Shown: positions 22,881 to 30,417 of the stretch, piece after piece
Numbering within the stretch: the stretch's first letter is position 1
How the letters are laid out: every line of letters begins with the position of its first letter
NCBI GenBank assembly: GCA_035712345.1
Contig: DASTAY010000055.1
Coordinates: forward strand, 1-39,214
Length of the DNA stretch: 39,214 nt
Reading direction: 5' to 3'
Source of the DNA: VRUE01 sp035712345
GTDB taxonomy: Bacteria; Actinomycetota; Thermoleophilia; Solirubrobacterales; 70-9
Program-made: the position numbers and the translations under genes
Notes under the pieces: generated by a model
The model's database searches: none
What the model saw: the letters and a program-made list of their open reading frames with translations, nothing else
What the model was told of the DNA's origin: nothing

Positions 22881-23227
22881 GCGGTCACCCAGGCCGAATT
22901 CGACTATTTGGACTCGTGCAACGACGGGTTGGCGCTCCAGAGCTCTTCGAGTTCGTCGTGGCTTGCTGACGAGATGACCGATCCTTGACGCCCTGATCTC
23001 GGACAGAACTTGGGGCGAGCTCAACTGCCGTCCCGAATCGCACTGATTGTTGAAGGATTGAAGAATCCGAGGAGATCTCAGGCTCCCGCAGCCGCGCTGG
23101 TAGACCCTTGGCGGCTTGTCGAACCAGGTGTCGGCTACGCCGCGAAGTGGCAGGAGTCGTCGAGTCGTAGGCGTTGGGGCCTATCTCGCGACAAGGTGGC
23201 TCACTCTCCCGCCTTGCCGTTGTTGAG
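22881..23227. other. Gene-free segment between second and third att-like repeats
   Basis: The 399 nt from the HARE-HTH gene to metG contain no gene I can support; an in-frame extension of metG from 23010 is open but has no MetRS homology before residue MGANSWY. The segment carries the replacement metG promoter at its right end and may be a second short insertion. Confidence 0.45.
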
Positions 23228-23233
23228 TAGCGT
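23228..23233 (+). promoter_or_regulatory. TAGCGT -10 box, replacement metG promoter
   Basis: TAGCGT lies 10 nt before ATG 23244, replacing the original TAGCCT box now stranded at 16045. Confidence 0.4.
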
Positions 23234-23243
23234 CCTGAGCGGA

Positions 23244-24758
23244 ATGGGCGCGAATAGCTGGTACATCACCACGCCGATCTACTACGTCAACGCCGAGCCG
23301 CACCTCGGCCACGCCTACTCGACGATGGCGGCCGACGTGCTCGCCCGGCACATGCGCCAGCGCGGCGAGGACGTCTTCTTCCTCACCGGCACCGACGAGC
23401 ACGGCGAGCCGATCGAGACCGCGGCCGAGCGCGAGGGGGTGACGCCGCAGGAGCTGGCCGACCGCAACGCGGCCAAGTTCGAAGCCTTGATGCCGACCAT
23501 CGACGCGACCAACGACTTCTTCATCCGCACCTCGGACCCGCGCCACGCCGAACGCGTCGCCGAGATCATGCAGCGCGTCTACGACAACGGCTGGGTCGAC
23601 AAGGGCACCTACGAAGGCTGGTACTGCCCGCGCTGCGCCGACTTCAAGACCGAGCGCGAGCTGGGGCCGGGCCAGACCTGCGCGATCCACGAGATCCCGC
23701 TGGAGAAGGTGCGCGAGGAGAACTGGTTCTTCCGCCTCTCGGCCTTCCAGGAGCGGCTCGAAGCGCTCTACGCCGAGCGACCCGACTTCGTCGTGCCCGA
23801 CTTCCGCTGCAACGAGGCGATCTCCTTCATCGAGGGCGGGCTCGAGGACGTCTCGCTCTCGCGGCCGAAGCTGAAGTGGGGGATGCGGCTGCCCTGGGAC
23901 CCCGAGCAGCGGATGTACGTCTGGTTCGACGCGCTGCTCAACTACGTCACCGCGCTCGGCTTCGCCCGCGAGGGCGAGGATTTGACCGAGCGCTTCTGGC
24001 CGGCCGACCTGCACGTGATGGCCAAGGACATCCTCAAGTTCCACGCGGTCATCTGGCCGGCCCTGCTCTGGGCCGCAGACCTCGAGCCGCCGCAGCGGAT
24101 GGCGATCCACGGCTTCCTGCTGATGGGCGAGAAAAAGATGTCGAAGTCGCTCGGAAACGTGCTCGACCCGTTCGAGGCGATCGACCGCTTCGGCGCCGAT
24201 GCGCTGCGCTTCTACTGCTTCCGCGAGGTCAGCTTCGGCCAGGACGGCTCGATCTCGACCGCCGGCTTCGAGGCCCGCTACGAGACCGAGCTGGCCAACG
24301 ACTTCGGCAACCTGGCGAGCCGCGTCCTGGCGATGGTCGACCGTTACCGCGGCGGGATCGTGCCCGAGGCTCAGGTCGATGCCGTGCTCGCGGAGGACTT
24401 CGAAGGCGTCGTCGCCCGCTTCGGCGAGCTGCTCGACCGGGCCGAGCTGACCCAGGCGCTGGAGGTGGCATGGAAGCTGGTCCGGCGCCTCAACCGCTAC
24501 GTCGAGGAGACCCGCCCCTGGGAGCTGGCCAAGGACGAGGCCGACCCCGAGCGCCTCGACGAAGTCCTCTACAACCTCTGCGAGGGCCTGCGCGTGACGA
24601 CCCTGTTGCTGAGCCCCTACCTGCCGCAGACGAGCGAGCGGCTGCTCGCCGCGCTCGGCGAAGGCTCGCGCCAGCTAACCGAGCTGGGAGCCCGATCTGG
24701 CGGCCAGAACGTCGAACGGATCCCGCCCCTGTTCCCGAAGATCGAGGCCCCTGCGTAA
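23244..24758 (+). CDS. metG: Methionyl-tRNA synthetase
   Basis: 504 aa from ATG 23244. Charges initiator and elongator tRNA-Met. The catalytic HIGH motif is HLGH in NAEPHLGHAYSTMAADVLAR; the KMSKS loop is EKKMSKSLGNVLDPF. The zinc knuckle is CPRCADF with CAIHE. It lacks the C-terminal dimerisation/tRNA-binding extension of E. coli MetRS, which is common in actinobacteria. The first residues (MGANSW) appear to have been supplied by the inserted DNA; the native start probably lies at 16060. The last two bases of the TAA stop are already part of the hairpin repeat that follows. Convergent with the FMN oxidase gene. Confidence 0.96.
   Translation: MGANSWYITTPIYYVNAEPHLGHAYSTMAADVLARHMRQRGEDVFFLTGTDEHGEPIETAAEREGVTPQELADRNAAKFEALMPTIDATNDFFIRTSDPRHAERVAEIMQRVYDNGWVDKGTYEGWYCPRCADFKTERELGPGQTCAIHEIPLEKVREENWFFRLSAFQERLEALYAERPDFVVPDFRCNEAISFIEGGLEDVSLSRPKLKWGMRLPWDPEQRMYVWFDALLNYVTALGFAREGEDLTERFWPADLHVMAKDILKFHAVIWPALLWAADLEPPQRMAIHGFLLMGEKKMSKSLGNVLDPFEAIDRFGADALRFYCFREVSFGQDGSISTAGFEARYETELANDFGNLASRVLAMVDRYRGGIVPEAQVDAVLAEDFEGVVARFGELLDRAELTQALEVAWKLVRRLNRYVEETRPWELAKDEADPERLDEVLYNLCEGLRVTTLLLSPYLPQTSERLLAALGEGSRQLTELGARSGGQNVERIPPLFPKIEAPA
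23262..23278 (+). repeat. Right att-like repeat inside metG codons 7-12
   Basis: TACATCACCACGCCGAT encodes YITTPI of MetRS. It matches 16069-16084 with three mismatches and 22868-22880 exactly over 13 nt. Presumed integration target. Confidence 0.6.
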
Positions 24759-24870
24759 GATCCATTCCGGTAGGGGTGGAACGTCTTGTACTTTCGTCGA
24801 GCGGCGTGGGCGTCAGCTCAACCCCAAACCACCGAAAAAGTTAAGTGGAACCCCTGCCGGAATGGATCTT
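24757..24870. repeat. Hairpin repeat, copy 1 (12-nt arms, 90-nt core)
   Basis: The core (24769-24858) begins GGTAGGGGTG and ends AACCCCTGCC. It shares long blocks with copy 2: CTTGTACTTT, CAGCTCAACCC, AAAAAGTTAAGTG. It is flanked by AAGATCCATTCC and its exact reverse complement GGAATGGATCTT. With the core ends this makes a stem of about 21 bp with a single G-U-type pair, then an inner ACTTT/AAAGT helix. It fills the gap between metG and the convergent FMN oxidase gene and overlaps both coding ends. Not a family I recognise. Confidence 0.85.
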
Positions 24871-26022
24871 CCTGAGGGCGTCTGGCCCGAGTTGATCGGG
24901 GCCGGTATATCCGCACAATGCGAGCGTCAGGTCGAGCTCGGCGAGGACCATCTTGACCACGGTTTCCACGCCGGCCTGACCGCCGAGCGCCAGGCCCCAC
25001 ACGTAGGGGCGGCCGAGGCAGACGGCGTCGGCGCCGAGGGCGAGCGCCTTGAGCACGTCGGCGCCGCTGCGGACGCCGCTGTCGAAGAGGATCGTCAGCT
25101 CGTCGCCGACGGCCTCGGCGATCGGCGCCAGGGCGTCGAGCGAGCCGATCGCGCCGTCCACCTGGCGGCCGCCGTGATTCGAGACGACGATGCCGTCGAC
25201 GCCGCGGCGCACCGCCTCGCGCGCGTCCTCGACGTGCTGGACGCCCTTGACCACGAGCGGCAGCGAGGTCGTCTCGCGCAGCCAGGCGAGGTCGTCCCAG
25301 CTCAGCGACGGGTTGGCCTGGACGCCGAGGAAGTGGCCGGTCGCGGCGCCCGGGTCCTCCTCGGGGGATTTCTCCAGCCCGCTGCGGAAGACCGGGTCCT
25401 GGAAGTAGTTGGCGACGCCCATCCCGTTGAGGAAGGGCAGCCAGGCCTGCTGGAGGTCGCGCGACTTCCAGCCCGGGATGAAGGTGTCGACGGTGAGCAC
25501 GATCGCGCCGTAGCCGGCGGCCTCGGCGCGGGTGAGGAAGCTCGCCGCGATCTCGCGGTCGTTGGGCCAGTAGAGCTGGAACCAGCGCGGCGCGTCGCCG
25601 CCCGCCTCGGCGATCTCCTCCAGCGTGAAGTGCGAGTTGGTGCTGGCGATCATCGGCGTGCCGAGCGCCGCCGCCGCCCGCGCGGTCGCCAGCTCGCCGT
25701 CCTCGTGGACGACCTTCTGCACCCCGATCGGCGCCAGCAGCAGCGGCGCCGGCATCGCCGTGCCGAGCAGCTCGAGCGAGAGGTCGCGCTCGGCGACGTC
25801 GCGCAGCATCCGCGGCACGATCTCGTAGCGCTCGAAGGCGGCGCGGTTGGCGCGCATCGTGTGCTCGGCGCCCGCCCCGGCGAAGACGTAGTTGGCGGCG
25901 CGCTCGTCCATCGCCTCGTGCGCGCGGCGCTCCTGCTCCTCGACCGCGACCGGGATCGAAGGCAGCTCGCCGCCGAGCCCACGGGCGTAGATCTCCCTGT
26001 AGTAGTCAGCGAAGTCCGCCAT
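24841..26022 (-). CDS. FMN-dependent alpha-hydroxy-acid oxidase (lactate 2-monooxygenase-like)
   Basis: 393 aa. A TIM-barrel flavoenzyme of the glycolate oxidase/lactate monooxygenase/LldD family that oxidises 2-hydroxy acids such as lactate. PAPLLLAPIGVQKVVHEDGE, WFQLYWPNDREIAASFLTRA, VLTVDTFIPGWKSRDL, LPLVVKGVQHVEDA (FMN-contacting Lys), GIVVSNHGGRQVDG (active-site His and Arg) and LFDSGVRSGADVLKALALGA are all present. It looks most like the lactate 2-monooxygenase branch. The last residues (from about KIHSGRGST) and the stop codon are encoded by the hairpin repeat, so the natural C-terminus may have been altered. Start ATG 26022 has a TAGCCT box 7 nt upstream. Confidence 0.88.
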   Translation of the reverse strand: MADFADYYREIYARGLGGELPSIPVAVEEQERRAHEAMDERAANYVFAGAGAEHTMRANRAAFERYEIVPRMLRDVAERDLSLELLGTAMPAPLLLAPIGVQKVVHEDGELATARAAAALGTPMIASTNSHFTLEEIAEAGGDAPRWFQLYWPNDREIAASFLTRAEAAGYGAIVLTVDTFIPGWKSRDLQQAWLPFLNGMGVANYFQDPVFRSGLEKSPEEDPGAATGHFLGVQANPSLSWDDLAWLRETTSLPLVVKGVQHVEDAREAVRRGVDGIVVSNHGGRQVDGAIGSLDALAPIAEAVGDELTILFDSGVRSGADVLKALALGADAVCLGRPYVWGLALGGQAGVETVVKMVLAELDLTLALCGYTGPDQLGPDALRKIHSGRGST

Positions 26023-26029
26023 CGGCGGA

Positions 26030-26035
26030 AGGCTA
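26030..26035 (-). promoter_or_regulatory. TAGCCT -10 box of the FMN oxidase gene, overlapping the upstream stop codon
   Basis: On the minus strand TAGCCT lies 7 nt before ATG 26022. Its first three bases are the TAG stop of the aldehyde dehydrogenase gene. The gene may therefore be transcribed leaderless as well as by read-through. Confidence 0.45.
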
Positions 26036-27595
26036 TTTGAGGCCGAGGCGGCGGCGCCAGTCGCGCGCGTTGAAAGCGCGGGCGATGCGGCCGACCAGCC
26101 CGAGGCGCGTCTTCGTGTACGGGTACCAGGTCGGCTCGCGCCTGCCGCCGAAGCGGGCGACGATCACCGACTCGGGCCGGCAGTACTTCTTGATCCCGTA
26201 CTCGCCATGGCGGAAGCCGACCCCGGACTCCTTCCAGCCCCCCATCGGCACGTCCATCAGCACGTAGTTGACGATCACGTCGTTGACGTTGACCGCGCCG
26301 GCCTCGACCCGCCGGCCGATCCGCTCCGCACGCTCCTTCTCGCCGAAGACCGAGGCGGCCAGGCCGTAGCGGGTGTCATTGGCGAAGCGCAGCGCTTCCT
26401 CGGCGTCGCGCACCTTCATCACCCCGACCACCGGCCCGAAGGTCTCGTCGCGCATCACCGTCATCGAGTGGTCGACGTCGACCAGCACCGTCGGTTCGAA
26501 GTAGTCGCCGGGCCCCTCGACCCGCTTGCCGCCGGTCGTCGCCTTCGCGCCCTTCTCGATCGCGTCCTCGACCTGCGCTTCGACCACCGCCCGCTGGTTC
26601 GGCGAGGTCATCGCGCCGACGTCCTTGGCCGGCGTCCTGCCGTCGGCGCCCTGGCGCAGCTCGCCGACCGCCCTGGTCAGCTTGGCGACGAACTCGTCGT
26701 AGACCGGCTCCTCGACGTAGATCCGCTCGACCGAGAGGCAGACCTGGCCGGAGTTGAACATCCCGCCCCAGGTGGCGGCGTTGGCGGCGCGGTCGACGTC
26801 GGCGTCGGAGAGGACGATCATCGGGTCCTTGCCGCCGAGCTCGAGGCTGACCGGGGTCAGGGTCTCGGCGGCGCGCGCCATCACCTTGCGGCCGGTGCGG
26901 TCCGAGCCGGTGAACTGGACGAAGTCGACGTTGTCGACCAACGTCCCGCCGGTCTCGCCGGCGCCGTGCACGCAGTCGAACACGTCCGGCGCGCCGATCT
27001 CGCGCTTCCAGGCGTCGACGATCTCGGCCAGGCCCAAGGGCGTGAACTCCGACGGCTTGACGACCACCGCCGCACCCGCCTGCAGCGCCGGGATCGCGTC
27101 GCCGAGCGCCAGCGCCAGCGGGAAGTTCCAGGGGCTGATCACGCCGACGACCGGGTAGGGCCGGTACTGGACCATCAGCTTCTTCGACGCGGCAAGGGGG
27201 GAGTGCGGGCGGACCGTTTCGTCGCCGATGAACTTCGCCGCCTTGCTCCCGTAGAAGTTGATCAGGTCGGCGAGGTAGATCGTCTCCGCCGTGGTGTCGC
27301 CGCGCACCTTGCCGGTCTCCGCCTGCATCGTGTCGAGCACGCGCTCCTGGTTGTCGAGCATCCAGTCGCGTAGCCGGCCGAGCCAGCGGTGGCGCCCCTC
27401 GATCCCCAGCGCCTCCCACTCGGCCTGGTTGGCGCGCACCCGCGCGACGGTCGCGGCGACGCTCTCGGCGGAGTCGACGGCGACGCTGCCGACCGTCTCT
27501 CCGTTGGCGGGATTGAGGACCGCGATCCGCTCAGCCTCGCTACCGCTCTTGCCGTTGGCGGCCTCCTCGCTTTGCTCAACCGTTCCGCTCTCCAC
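26033..27595 (-). CDS. NAD(P)-dependent aldehyde dehydrogenase (succinate-semialdehyde dehydrogenase-like)
   Basis: 520 aa from GTG 27595 with GGGAGCGG upstream. The Rossmann part holds GVISPWNFPLALALGDAIPA and VKPSEFTPLGLAEIV. The general-base Glu is in SLELGGKDPMIVL, and the catalytic Cys is in GGMFNSGQVCLSVERIYV. ETFGPVVGVMKVRDAEEAL and the oligomerisation segment YPYTKTRLGLVGR are typical of the actinobacterial semialdehyde dehydrogenase group (GabD2-like). It oxidises an aldehyde to the acid. An N-terminal ~25-residue Glu/Ser-rich extension is unusual but not unique. It lies 10 nt upstream of the FMN oxidase gene on the same strand, suggesting a joint role in hydroxy-acid/aldehyde catabolism. 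Exact substrate uncertain. Confidence 0.9.
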   Translation of the reverse strand: MESGTVEQSEEAANGKSGSEAERIAVLNPANGETVGSVAVDSAESVAATVARVRANQAEWEALGIEGRHRWLGRLRDWMLDNQERVLDTMQAETGKVRGDTTAETIYLADLINFYGSKAAKFIGDETVRPHSPLAASKKLMVQYRPYPVVGVISPWNFPLALALGDAIPALQAGAAVVVKPSEFTPLGLAEIVDAWKREIGAPDVFDCVHGAGETGGTLVDNVDFVQFTGSDRTGRKVMARAAETLTPVSLELGGKDPMIVLSDADVDRAANAATWGGMFNSGQVCLSVERIYVEEPVYDEFVAKLTRAVGELRQGADGRTPAKDVGAMTSPNQRAVVEAQVEDAIEKGAKATTGGKRVEGPGDYFEPTVLVDVDHSMTVMRDETFGPVVGVMKVRDAEEALRFANDTRYGLAASVFGEKERAERIGRRVEAGAVNVNDVIVNYVLMDVPMGGWKESGVGFRHGEYGIKKYCRPESVIVARFGGRREPTWYPYTKTRLGLVGRIARAFNARDWRRRLGLK

Positions 27596-27617
27596 CTGAC
27601 CGCTCCCTTCGAGAAAA

Positions 27618-27633
27618 TTGGCTGGTCAGCCAA
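27618..27633 (-). promoter_or_regulatory. 16-bp palindrome between sugar dehydrogenase and aldehyde dehydrogenase genes
   Basis: TTGGCTGGTCAGCCAA (minus strand TTGGCTGACCAGCCAA) lies 2 nt past the sugar dehydrogenase stop and 22 nt before the aldehyde dehydrogenase GTG. On the minus strand it is followed by TTTTCTC, so it can act as an intrinsic terminator. Its symmetry also fits a TetR-type operator controlling the aldehyde dehydrogenase gene. Confidence 0.55.
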
Positions 27634-27635
27634 CC

Positions 27636-28799
27636 TTAGCGCGGAACCAGCCGGTAGACCGGGCCTTCGAGCGAGCAGACGTAGAGGCGGTGATGGTCGT
27701 CTTCGCCGAAGGAGCTGGGGCTTTCGACGTGCAGGCCGAGCTTGTGCTCGTCGCTCGCCCGGTGCAGGTGGGGGACGAGGCTGCGCAGCTCGCCCTCGCA
27801 TAGGTCGGCGTAGACGTAGCGCTTGTAGAGCGAGGGAAGATGCTTGTCGGCGACCACATAGCCGCCGATGATCGAGCAGCTGCCGGCGCGGCTGTGCGGG
27901 TAGGCGTAGATCGGTTTGACCGTTCCGCCGGGGTCCGGCGTGCCGCTGTTTTCTTCGCTGTAGGGGGCGAAGCCCTCGAAGGCGTCCCAGCCGAAGTTGG
28001 CGCCCTGTGCGGCGGCGGCCGGCAGGTAGTCGACCTCCTCGAAGCGGTTCTGGCCGACGTCGCCGATCGCGATTCGCGGGTGACCCGGCGCCGTCACCCG
28101 GTCGAAGGAGAAGCGGAACGGGTTGCGCAGGCCGCGGCTGACGATCTGCGGCTCGGGGTGCGCCTGGCGCGGGTCGACGCGCAGCAGCTTGCCGAGCTTG
28201 CTGCGCGGATTCTGCGCGTTGTTGGGCGGGTCGCCGGCGTCGCCGCCGTCGCCGGTGCCGAAGTAGAGCCATTTGCCGAGGAACTGCAGCTGGCCGCCAT
28301 TGTGATTGGCATTGATCGGGTGGGGTATGTGCACCAGGGCGCGACGGGAGCCCCGCGCGGCTCGCGTCGCGCTTTTGCGCCTGAATTCGTCGATCCGGAT
28401 ATTTCCCTGGCGGTCGGTGTAATAGACGTAGAAGCTGCGGATGCGCTTGTAGTCGGCCGGAAAGGCGATCGAGAGCAGGCCGCGCTCGCCGCCCGAGGAG
28501 ACGAGGCTGCGGATGTCGAGGAACGGCCGCGCCTGGCGCCGGCCGTCGCGCAGGACCGTCACCCGGCCTTCCTGTTCGACGACGAAGAGGAGCTTGGGGA
28601 AGCCCGGCGCGCCGGTGACATATACGGGGCTGGAGAAGTCGCCGACCTTCTTCAGCGCCACGTGGGCCTTGGCCTTGGCCGGCTGGGCGCGTGGCCCACC
28701 CTGCTCGGCCGCTCCGCAGGCCGGGAGGGCCAGCACCAGCACCAGCGCGGCGAAGCTACTTGCCGCTGTCCGCCTTGCCGATTTCGACCACTTCTCCAT
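27636..28799 (-). CDS. PQQ-dependent sugar dehydrogenase lipoprotein (glucose/sorbosone dehydrogenase family)
   Basis: 387 aa from ATG 28799 (AAGGA Shine-Dalgarno 4 nt upstream). The signal peptide ends at lipobox LPACG. The six-bladed beta-propeller of the glucose/sorbosone dehydrogenase family is clear: VYVTGAPGFPKLLFVVEQEG, GERGLLSIAFPADY, HNGGQLQFLG, YFGTGDGGDAGDPPNNAQN (calcium/PQQ region), RGLRNPFRFSFD, IAIGDVGQNRFEEVDYLP and NFGWDAFEG. It acts on the outer face of the membrane, oxidising sugars or related alcohols. Some relatives have lost PQQ dependence. The start overlaps the preceding lipoprotein gene by 44 nt, so translation is coupled. Glu codons are largely GAA. Confidence 0.9.
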   Translation of the reverse strand: MEKWSKSARRTAASSFAALVLVLALPACGAAEQGGPRAQPAKAKAHVALKKVGDFSSPVYVTGAPGFPKLLFVVEQEGRVTVLRDGRRQARPFLDIRSLVSSGGERGLLSIAFPADYKRIRSFYVYYTDRQGNIRIDEFRRKSATRAARGSRRALVHIPHPINANHNGGQLQFLGKWLYFGTGDGGDAGDPPNNAQNPRSKLGKLLRVDPRQAHPEPQIVSRGLRNPFRFSFDRVTAPGHPRIAIGDVGQNRFEEVDYLPAAAAQGANFGWDAFEGFAPYSEENSGTPDPGGTVKPIYAYPHSRAGSCSIIGGYVVADKHLPSLYKRYVYADLCEGELRSLVPHLHRASDEHKLGLHVESPSSFGEDDHHRLYVCSLEGPVYRLVPR

Positions 28800-29436
28800 T
28801 GTCCTTGACTTCAACTTCGGGCGGGACGTCGGAGACCTCGACGGCGAACGAGCCGCCCGCTTCGGCGCCGTTGGCCGTCTTCGCCTTGGTTTCGCTCGTG
28901 AGGCCCGCGCCGACTTCATAGAAGAGCTTGTAGCTACCCGCTTTCACCGCGCTCAACTTCCACACCGCTTCGGTCGTCGCGCCCGGCTTCAGCGGGCCGA
29001 AGGCGAAGGTCTTCGCTTCGGCGGTTTCGCCGCCCCCGGGTTCGTCGGAGCCGTTGACTTTCGGGTAGCCGGCGGCCAGCGCCCAGACCGGCCTGTCCGG
29101 CTGGGCGATCCCGGCCGCCGGATCGCGATAGCCGAAGGGCAGCGCCGACTTGCGGCCTTCGGGACCGCCGACGGACATCGTCACCGTCAGCGTCGGCAGC
29201 GTCCGGTGGCTGGTGTTGCGGACGTCGAGCCGCAGCAGCGTCGTCTCGCCCAGGTGCTGATGGGACGGGAATTCGGCGTTCGTCACCTCGACCGCGTAGC
29301 TGCCCGACCGCTCGTTGGAGTCCGACGACGATTCGCCTCCGCAGGCCGCGAGGAAGATCGTCGACAGGACGACAGCCGCGCCGGCGACGAAAGCCTGCCC
29401 TCGCAAGCGCCGTCGATGTCTTGGATACCCCCCCAA
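28756..29436 (-). CDS. Predicted lipoprotein with Ig-like fold
   Basis: 226 aa at most; the TTG start at 29436 is weak and a TTG about 10 codons later is possible. A basic N-terminus (RHRRRLRGQ), a hydrophobic stretch and the lipobox FLAACG mark a lipoprotein. The mature part has alternating beta-strand segments (YAVEVTNAEFPSHQHLGETT, LLRLDVRNTSHRTLPTLTVT, GSYKLFYEVGAGLTSETKA, GSFAVEVSDVPPEVEV). It resembles CARDB/DUF11-type Ig-like domains and may hold or present a partner. I do not recognise a defined family. Translationally coupled to the sugar dehydrogenase lipoprotein, so the two may form a surface complex. Confidence 0.75.
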   Translation of the reverse strand: MGGYPRHRRRLRGQAFVAGAAVVLSTIFLAACGGESSSDSNERSGSYAVEVTNAEFPSHQHLGETTLLRLDVRNTSHRTLPTLTVTMSVGGPEGRKSALPFGYRDPAAGIAQPDRPVWALAAGYPKVNGSDEPGGGETAEAKTFAFGPLKPGATTEAVWKLSAVKAGSYKLFYEVGAGLTSETKAKTANGAEAGGSFAVEVSDVPPEVEVKDNGEVVEIGKADSGK

Positions 29437-29498
29437 AGCGGCCCGAACATACCACGGGGATTCGCCTGCTCCGGGCGCTCGAAGCAGGCTGCTCGCCG

Positions 29499-29528
29499 CG
29501 TTAGCCGGATCTCAACACTCGGCTAACG
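29499..29528. promoter_or_regulatory. 9-bp inverted repeat upstream of the mla-type operon
   Basis: CGTTAGCCG and CGGCTAACG are separated by 12 nt. The site covers the expected -35 region of the TAGACT promoter and so is a good operator candidate for the transport operon, though it also lies in the leader of the divergent lipoprotein gene. Confidence 0.5.
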
Positions 29529-29548
29529 GACGCCGCTGGCGCATCCCA

Positions 29549-29554
29549 TAGACT
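29549..29554 (+). promoter_or_regulatory. TAGACT -10 box of the YrbE-MlaF-MMPL operon
   Basis: TAGACT lies 54 nt before ATG 29608. Unlike other genes here this leader has a strong GGAGGAGAG Shine-Dalgarno directly before the start. Confidence 0.4.
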
Positions 29555-29607
29555 CAAAGCGAGGAGCAGGGGCCGCCCGATGTGGTCCCGCTCCGCCCGG
29601 AGGAGAG

Positions 29608-30417
29608 ATGGAAGCAGCCGCATCGATAGGCAGGAGGTTCGCACCCGCCAAGTCGTTCTTCGAACAGGTCGGGGACATGATGATCCTGACCGCGCGCACG
29701 ATCATCTCCGCGGTGCGTCCGCCGTACCCCTACGGCGAGGAGTTCATCGGCCAGTTCCTCTTCGCCCTGCAGCTCTGCTGGTTCCCGCTGCTCGTCTCCA
29801 CGGTCGCCTTCGGCTTCGGCGCGCCGGGCCTGCAGGCGGCCAACTTCCTCACCCTCTTCGGCTCGCTCGACCGCCTCGGCGGCTTCTTCGTCCTCGCCTC
29901 GATCCGCGAGTTCGCCCCCTTCGTCACGGCCGTCGTCGTCGCCGGCGTCGCCGGCACCGCGATCACCGCCGACCTCGGCGCCCGCAAGATCCGCGAGGAG
30001 CTCGACGCCCTGCAGGTGCTCGGCGTCGACCCGATCAAGAACCTCGTCGTGCCGCGCTTCCTGGCGCTGATGGTTATCACCGGCCTGCTCGACATCTATG
30101 CGCTGATCTTCGGGATCAGCGGCGGCATCCTCACCGAGCTGCTCTACAACCAGCCGCTCGGCGGCTTCTTCGCGACGCTCTTCACCAACGCGTCGATCAC
30201 CGACCTCTGGGGCTCGCTGATCAAGTGCACCCTGTTCGGCGCGATCATCTCGGTCGTCTGCTGCTACAAGGGGATGACCGCGTCCGGCGGCGCCGCCGGC
30301 GTCGGCCGCGCCGTCAACCAGGCCGTCGTCATCTCCTTCATGGGCGTCTTCGCCTTCAACTACGTCTTCACGCAGACGCTGCTGGCGACCAACCCCGAAT
30401 TGCAGACGATTCGCTGA
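29608..30417 (+). CDS. YrbE/MlaE-type lipid ABC transporter permease A
   Basis: 269 aa, start chosen by GGAGGAGAG at the ATG. About five membrane spans. The MlaE family signature is seen in FFVLASIREFAPFVTAVVVA, GTAITADLGARKIREELDAL and QVLGVDPIKNLVVPRF, and in the CCYKGMTASGGAAGVGRAVN loop that contacts the ATPase. These permeases move phospholipids, sterols or mycolate-like lipids between membrane and envelope. First gene of a four-gene operon (permease, permease, ATPase, MMPL). Pairing of two different YrbE proteins is characteristic of actinobacterial Mce systems. Confidence 0.93.
   Translation: MEAAASIGRRFAPAKSFFEQVGDMMILTARTIISAVRPPYPYGEEFIGQFLFALQLCWFPLLVSTVAFGFGAPGLQAANFLTLFGSLDRLGGFFVLASIREFAPFVTAVVVAGVAGTAITADLGARKIREELDALQVLGVDPIKNLVVPRFLALMVITGLLDIYALIFGISGGILTELLYNQPLGGFFATLFTNASITDLWGSLIKCTLFGAIISVVCCYKGMTASGGAAGVGRAVNQAVVISFMGVFAFNYVFTQTLLATNPELQTIR

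Noticed and set aside
23010..23243. Possible longer N-terminus of MetRS
   Set aside because: The 78 extra residues have no MetRS similarity. MetRS proteins start just before YxTTPIYYVN, and a TAGCGT box lies 10 nt before ATG 23244.
22868..23278. CRISPR-like spacing of the 13-bp repeats
   Set aside because: Only three copies at 7 kb and 0.4 kb spacing, one inside a gene; no array and no cas genes. They fit integration-site repeats better.
24757..24870. Retron msr-msd or group I intron for the hairpin repeats
   Set aside because: No reverse transcriptase nearby and no catalytic core motifs. Inserts sit after stop codons and not within genes.
29580..30416. Upstream part of the second permease frame
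   Set aside because: Arg/Pro-rich shadow of the first YrbE gene; true start at 30417 overlaps the first permease stop.
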